Shown one piece after another: positions 59,348 through 64,000 of a stretch of 64,000 nt of DNA. The notes under the pieces were generated by a model that searched no databases, was not told the DNA's origin, and saw only the letters and a program-made list of their open reading frames with translations. How positions within the stretch are numbered: the first letter of the stretch is position 1; every line of letters starts with the position of its first letter. The stretch is from an uncultured Lachnospiraceae bacterium. GTDB lineage: Bacteria; Bacillota; Clostridia; Lachnospirales; Lachnospiraceae. The translations under genes were made by a program, and so were the position numbers. The DNA is taken from contig CATKXR010000007.1 in the NCBI GenBank assembly GCA_949840805.1, positions 62,001 to 126,000 on the forward strand. Direction: 5' to 3'.

Positions 59348-59822
59348 AGTGGATTGAGAATTGGAAAAACATGTTTCGGGATGCAAAGCTGTCCAGGAAG
59401 ATAACCATCACCTTTCTGATTACAGCTCTGCTGATTGGCGCCATAATGGCGGTAGCCCTGCAGATTGCCTTCCGTATCTATGACCGTCAGCTTTATGAAA
59501 AATCCCAGGCAGAACTGGATTTTTTTGGCCAGCAGGTCAATGCCAAGCTGTCCCAGATTGAGGAACTGACTGTATCCATTGCATGGCAAATGGCATGGCT
59601 TTTATGAAAATGAGTGCCTGACAGATATCAAGCAGACGGCCTGGGTGCTGGAGGGGGGTTATGAGCTATGTCTGGAACCTGGGGGACGGCCCCCACTTTT
59701 ACCGATGGCAGAGGGAGTTTTTGTATCCGGAGGAGGATAAAAGGGTAATGCTGGTGATGAACATGGAAAATCATCTGCGGGATGAGGAGTTGTTTGCGCT
59801 GATGGAGGCGCGGGAACAGTAA
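59344..59822 (+). pseudogene. Remnant of a YesM-type sensor histidine kinase
   Basis: An 87-residue frame starts MKWIENWKNMFRDAKLSRK with a membrane span and an extracytoplasmic segment, then ends early. A different frame (from 59660, MSYVWNLGDGPHFYRWQREF) continues for 53 residues before a stop at 59822. No HAMP, kinase or ATPase domain remains. It looks like a decayed sensor kinase of the kind that opens sugar-responsive two-component systems. The second fragment is of uncertain origin. Confidence 0.6.
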
Positions 59823-60027
59823 ATTTTCCTTTCAGAACAGCTTATTTAAATGACAATGGACAATGGCATATGAATGATAACGGTTGAAAGTTTGCTGGCA
59901 AGAATTATGGAGCATAACATTTGATCGTATACTTTCTGGTTGATTTTTTCTTAACAAGTATTTATAATAACCTCTAAAGCCAGAACGTAATTCTGGTAAT
60001 TAAAACAAATCAGAGGAAGTGGACAAA

Positions 60028-60795
60028 GTGTACAATATAGCATTGTGCGATGATGAAGAAAAAGAACTTGGCCAGATCGAAAACCTGCTGGCAAAATACC
60101 AGGATGCAAAACAAGATATGGATATGGAATACGATATTTGCCGTTTTTTAGATGCGGAAACGTTGCTGCAGCAGATCCGGGAACATGCATATAGTCCGGA
60201 TCTGATTCTTTTAGATATTTTTATGTCCGGGAAGAACGGCATAGAGGCGGCAGAGGAGATACGGCAGTTAGGCCTTTCTGTGCCTATTATATTCCTGACC
60301 ACGTCAAAAGACCATGCGCTTTATGCCTATGGAGTGGATGCCATTCAGTATTTGGTAAAGCCGGTAGACCAGAATCGTTTCTTTCATGCTATGGATTCTG
60401 CCATGAACCAGATAGAAAAGCAGAGGGAAAATTTGATCACCATGAAAGTGGCGGGGGGAGTCCGGCAGCTGCAGGCTGATGATATTATTTACTGTGAATC
60501 CCAAAAAAATTATCAGATCCTCTATGTTGCGAAGGACGAATATAAAGTCCGCATGACTACGGAAAACCTGTGGAAAATCCTGGGAACTTTTCCTCAGTTT
60601 GGAAGGTGCGGCCGTTCTTACATTCTGAATATGAACCATATTGTCTCCGTGGAGCGGGAAGAGATTGTTATGGACAATAAAACCACCATCTATATTCCCA
60701 GGAACAAGGCAGCAGAATTTAAAAAAGGCTATTTCGCCTACTATTTTGAACAGAAGGACGGGGGGGACAAGATTTTGTATGAGATGGAATCGTAG
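60028..60795 (+). CDS. LytTR family response regulator
   Basis: A 255-residue AgrA/LytR-type regulator. The receiver domain has the acidic pair in IALCDDEE, the phospho-acceptor in LILLDIFMSGKNG (Asp about 63) and the conserved Lys in YLVKPVD. The C-terminal LytTR DNA-binding domain has IYCESQKNYQILY, FPQFGRCGRSYILNMNHI and YIPRNK. The GTG at 60028 fits the family start (YNIALCDDE); a GTG at 60019 is too near the AGAGGA site. It precedes a GHKL sensor kinase, with which it should form a two-component system responding to an unknown signal. Confidence 0.9.
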   Translation: MYNIALCDDEEKELGQIENLLAKYQDAKQDMDMEYDICRFLDAETLLQQIREHAYSPDLILLDIFMSGKNGIEAAEEIRQLGLSVPIIFLTTSKDHALYAYGVDAIQYLVKPVDQNRFFHAMDSAMNQIEKQRENLITMKVAGGVRQLQADDIIYCESQKNYQILYVAKDEYKVRMTTENLWKILGTFPQFGRCGRSYILNMNHIVSVEREEIVMDNKTTIYIPRNKAAEFKKGYFAYYFEQKDGGDKILYEMES

Positions 60796-60881
60796 GAGGA
60801 AAGCGGCGTTTCGCCCGGGTACCGGTGATTTTATAATTCTAAAAGCCAGGTAAAAAGTCAAAACGGAAAATATTTCTTTAG

Positions 60882-60925
60882 AAGATTCTTCAGTGTCTTA
60901 TGACGGTTATTGAAGAATCTTTTTT
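60882..60925 (+). terminator. Terminator after the LytTR gene
   Basis: AAGATTCTTCA (60882-60892) pairs with TGAAGAATCTT (60911-60921), followed by a T-run TTTTTATT. Strong and directly upstream of repeat copy D. Confidence 0.88.
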
Positions 60926-60927
60926 AT

Positions 60928-61020
60928 TATACTCGCAGACATACTTATATGCCAAATGATCTGGTATATTTTATGAAAATATGAGAACTGGTGCCGACTG
61001 ATCCTTTGGCTCATGGGTAA
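60928..61020 (-). repeat. 93-bp palindromic repeat, copy D (inverted)
   Basis: Read on the minus strand: TTACCCATGAGCC ... CAGATCATTTGGCATATAAG then TATG...GCGAGTATA. It is the only copy in reverse orientation and is fairly diverged. With the terminator it fills the space between the LytTR and GHKL genes; the remaining 140 bp contain a TTGACA (61111) but no clear -10. Confidence 0.78.
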
Positions 61021-61164
61021 ATCTTGAATTTTATCCCCAAAAACATACAAAATATCCCATAATATAGAAGTTGTTTTTGGGAAATGGTATATTATGTCTA
61101 ATAAATTTTATTGACAGGTTAATTTTGTTAAAAGTTGTTGAAAGTATATAAGGAGGAATGAACT

Positions 61165-62457
61165 ATGCTGGGAGGTTCGTTTTGGGTTGCGCTTTTTCGG
61201 AATACTATCAGCGCGGGGCTGATGCTGACTTTTTTTCTGATGGTGGACCGTCCCAGGGTTCCTGTAAAGAAGGCCATATGGTGTTACGGAATATTTGGTG
61301 TTGGGATGATTTTTGTTTACAGTATGTGGTATCAGATGGCGAAAGCCAGCTTTGTCCAGTTTGCTCCTTTATCCACGCTTCCTCTTATCGGAATTTTCTG
61401 CACAGCCATGAGCAGTGATGCCATATACCTGTCTCTGTATAAAATGGCATTGGCTTTTTATCTGTTCTCTGTCTGCACGTTCTGCGGTGTGGACGTGGCC
61501 CGTTGGTGGTTTGGAGGGGATTTGTGGGTTGATATCGGGGTGAGATTTTTTTGTATGGTGGTGATACTGATTCTGACATGGTTCAGGTTCAGAAAGCAGT
61601 TTTTAAACGGTGTGGATTTTCTTATGGAAGAGATGGACCTGTTTAGTTCCGTGACTCTCTTTATTTCTGTGATGACAGGAGCCGTGATGGCTTATTGGCC
61701 CAATCTCCAGGGTTTTTCCGTGTTTAATATGGTGAGGGCGTTCATGATCTTGTTTTTGGTAGGCTTCCTCCAGTATGCCATCCTTCATCTTTATATTCAT
61801 CTGGGGCAGGAGCACTACTATCAGGCGGAGAAGGAACTGCTGGAAGTCAATGAGCAGCTTCTTCACAGCCAGATGGACCTGATGCGGGAATCGGAGAGGG
61901 AGGCGGCAAGAATCCGTCATGACATGCGCCATCACATCCTTTTGTTCAAGGAATATGTGGAAAAAGGGGAACTTGATGAACTGATGGCTTATTTAAACCA
62001 GTACCAGGAGGATGTGGAAAGTTACAAAGTGGCTGATATCTGCAGGAACCAGGCGGTCAACAGCATATTGACTGCTTACGCAAAAAAAGCGGAAAGCCAG
62101 GGCATAGAGGTTATCCTGGATGTCAGGCTTGCGGAAGGGCTGGGTATCCGGGATGTGGACTGGATCGCCATTCTTGCCAATGTGTTTGAAAATGCGATTC
62201 ATGGATGTGTGGATTCCGGAATGGAGACACAGTCCATCAGCATTTATATAGCCCAGAAGGGAAATAAAGTGATTATCCAGTGTTGCAACACCAGCGGACA
62301 GGTGACTTTCCGTAAAGGACTGCCCCAGTCGGAAAAAGGCGGGGGACTGGGGGTGTTCAGTATAAAGAAGGCGGCGTCTCTCTATGGGGGAGAGACAGAT
62401 TTTTCCATGGGTGATGGGAAATTTGTGACAAGGATTCTCCTGAATCTTCCGGAGTAG
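61165..62457 (+). CDS. GHKL-domain sensor histidine kinase (AgrC type)
   Basis: A 430-residue kinase. Six or seven membrane spans fill residues 1-210, followed by a coiled stretch and the histidine box RHDMRHHILL (H252) with its AgrC-type RHDxxxH layout. The ATP-binding GHKL domain has ANVFENAIHGC (N-box) and GGGLGVFSIKKAASLYGG (G-box). Such kinases pair with LytTR regulators to sense peptides. It is encoded 369 nt after the LytTR gene, separated by a terminator and repeat D, so the two may have separate promoters. ATG 61165 follows AAGGAGG. Confidence 0.9.
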   Translation: MLGGSFWVALFRNTISAGLMLTFFLMVDRPRVPVKKAIWCYGIFGVGMIFVYSMWYQMAKASFVQFAPLSTLPLIGIFCTAMSSDAIYLSLYKMALAFYLFSVCTFCGVDVARWWFGGDLWVDIGVRFFCMVVILILTWFRFRKQFLNGVDFLMEEMDLFSSVTLFISVMTGAVMAYWPNLQGFSVFNMVRAFMILFLVGFLQYAILHLYIHLGQEHYYQAEKELLEVNEQLLHSQMDLMRESEREAARIRHDMRHHILLFKEYVEKGELDELMAYLNQYQEDVESYKVADICRNQAVNSILTAYAKKAESQGIEVILDVRLAEGLGIRDVDWIAILANVFENAIHGCVDSGMETQSISIYIAQKGNKVIIQCCNTSGQVTFRKGLPQSEKGGGLGVFSIKKAASLYGGETDFSMGDGKFVTRILLNLPE

Positions 62458-62580
62458 GGCAGGACAGGACAGGGGCTTTTTGCCTCGCAGGCCTGAAGAA
62501 ACATCCGGCGCATTCCGAATATTTTTTTATAGTTCATTAAGAAGACAGAAAGAAAAACAAGAACAACAAGGAGGCAGCGT

Positions 62581-64000
62581 ATGAACTTTTTAGAGGAATT
62601 CCAGCAGATGGCACAGCAGCATTCCCATAAGGCGGCTGTAGTGGATTACAACGGAACCAGGATTACTTCCTATGGGGAGCTTTACCAGTTAAGCTGCAGG
62701 ATTGCCGCCAGACTCAGAAGGATGGAAGAAGGAACTCTGGCAGGCAGGGCGGTTCTCGTGTCCATGGACCGGAGGATGGAGTATGTAGCGGCGGAGATTG
62801 GAATTCTGATGGCCGGAGGGGCTTTTGTGCCGGTTTTGCCGGAGTATCCGAAAGAACGGCTGGAGTTTATCCGGAAGGATTGCGAGGCTTTGGGGATTAT
62901 TGACAGACAGTGGATTGCAGACGCGAAGACTTATGACGCGGAGGAGTTTGAGGCAGTGGGAGACAGAGGCAGAGCTCTCATCATCTACACTTCCGGGTCC
63001 ACAGGGCAGCCCAAGGGGATTGCCCATTCCATGGACAGTTTTTCCCAAGGGGTTATGAGAGACCGGGAAGCTTTATATCTGGATGAGGAGGATGTGATGG
63101 CGGCCATAGCCCCCATGTCTTTTGTGGCAATTTTGCTGGAATAGTTCAGTGTCCTGTCCCGGGGAGGATGCGTCCATATCGTGGCGGAGAATGTGCGCAA
63201 GGATGTGCGCCTCCTGGAAGAATATTTTGCCGTCCAGGGGATTACGTGCGCCTTTATCAGCCCCCGGATGCTCCGGCTGTTTAAAAATAAAGGGACTGCC
63301 CTGAAAAAGGTGGCTACGGGAAGCGAGCGGGTTTCCATGGTCTCAGGGGACGGGTATGACCTGTTCAATTTTTACGGGTCAAGTGAAACGGCGACCTTAG
63401 CCGCTTATTATAAGATTGAAGAGCCTGTGGAGAACACGCCTATCGGCAAACCGGCCAAAGGGCTGGAGTTTTTCCTTCTGGATGAGAACGGAAGGAGTGT
63501 TGCGGACGGGGAAGAGGGGGAGCTGTGCATCCAGGGAGTCCTTGGGGAAGCTTACCTGAACCTGGAAGAACAGAGCAGGCGGACTTTTTTGAAGATGGCG
63601 AACGGAAAGGTCCTGGTGCATACCGGGGATATGGCCAGGAAGCTTCCGGACGGAAATTATGTGTACATAAACCGTAAAGACCAGATGGTGAAGATCAACG
63701 GACAGAGGGTGGAGACCGGGGAGGTTGAGACGCGCCTTATGGCCGTGCCGGGAGTGGAAGACGGGGCAGTGAAAGCTTTCCGGGACGAGAATGGCCAGAA
63801 CTATCTCTGCGGCTATTATGTTTCAGAAGGGGAGGTGAGCCAGGAAGAGATCCGTGAGAATCTGAAAACGATGCTCCCGGATTATATGATTCCCCGGTTT
63901 TTTAAGCGTCTTTCTGCCCTTCCGAAAGGTGCTAACGGCAAATTGGACCGGAGCACACTGCTGCCGCCGGGTATCGAAGAGTTTAAGGCATCTTACAAGG
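62581..64000 (+). pseudogene. AMP-binding / amino-acid adenylation enzyme with internal amber codon, runs off the window
   Basis: The frame begins MNFLEEFQQMAQQHSHKAAV and shows adenylation-domain motifs: LIIYTSGSTGQPKGI (A3, residues about 132-146), FNFYGSSETATLAAYY (A5), VLVHTGDMARKLPDG (A7) and KGANGKLDRSTL (A10). A single TAG at 63142-63144 interrupts it between A3 and A5; the frame is otherwise intact to the end of the window. That points to a recent nonsense mutation, a sequencing error or read-through. The relatives activate D-alanine or amino acids for carrier proteins (DltA/NRPS type). GGAGG lies before the start. Confidence 0.75.

Noticed and set aside
1-64000. Prophage or integrative element spanning the window
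   Set aside because: No integrase, terminase, capsid, relaxase or conjugation genes are visible; accessory genes occur as small separate insertions.

Overview
The window looks like the chromosome of a Lachnospiraceae-type gut Clostridia (Enterocloster/Hungatella-like; inferred from protein families and gene style). Supporting signs are strong AGGAGG ribosome binding sites, moderately high GC in the backbone, TRAP and carbohydrate ABC uptake systems, LytTR/GHKL signalling, duplicated Rpn-family genes and uronate catabolism. I see no phage structural genes, no CRISPR array, no rRNA and no ordinary tRNA.

Layout. 0-3.4 kb: end of a peptide ABC transporter operon followed by a DppA-like D-aminopeptidase, an M42 aminopeptidase and a C26 glutamine-hydrolase-like enzyme. 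3.4-9.15 kb (minus): a UroD-like methyltransferase, a carbohydrate ABC transporter and a CyuA-like cysteine desulfidase, behind a consensus promoter with an operator-like palindrome. 9.2-15.3 kb: an AT-rich insert with two large genes that I identify as a RADAR anti-phage system, rdrA (ATPase) and rdrB (large adenosine deaminase with all catalytic motifs). 15.3-16 kb: a GntR regulator. 16-20.2 kb: a WYL-type regulator divergent from a structured non-coding RNA and an SPFH/slipin-like protein. The RNA contains a circularly permuted tRNA mimic (T-arm, capped acceptor, D-arm, anticodon-like stem) and is the most striking item in the window.

20.2-25.5 kb: two large polytopic membrane proteins, one ending in cell-wall-binding repeats, followed by about 0.9 kb of gene-free DNA made of a 72-bp tandem repeat and three long hairpins. 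25.5-38.5 kb: a pectin/hexuronate cluster. A minus-strand operon (oligogalacturonate lyase, SDR, enolase-superfamily dehydratase, YcxB-like protein) diverges from a LacI regulator with two matching operators, and is followed by a DctPQM TRAP transporter, an RraA-like aldolase, a split altronate dehydratase, a second SDR and UxaC.

38.5-45 kb: TatD, DUF503, an EamA exporter, YccF, then an RNA-repair-like set (two COG3541/RlaP-like nucleotidyltransferases and KptA), an acetamidase and a small anchored protein. 45-51.5 kb: a ferritin-like protein, a tandem pair of Rpn nucleases with strong internal start sites, a nucleoside phosphorylase, Arr (rifamycin ADP-ribosyltransferase) and an AIPR abortive-infection nuclease. 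51.5-58.3 kb: a structured leader and the glutamate synthase genes gltB and gltD. 58.5-64 kb: an SGNH esterase, a broken sensor kinase, a LytTR regulator, a GHKL kinase and an adenylation-domain gene interrupted by an amber codon. A 92-93 bp palindromic repeat occurs four times (22.7, 39.3, 45.1 and 61.0 kb) and supplies the C-terminus or stop codon of two genes.
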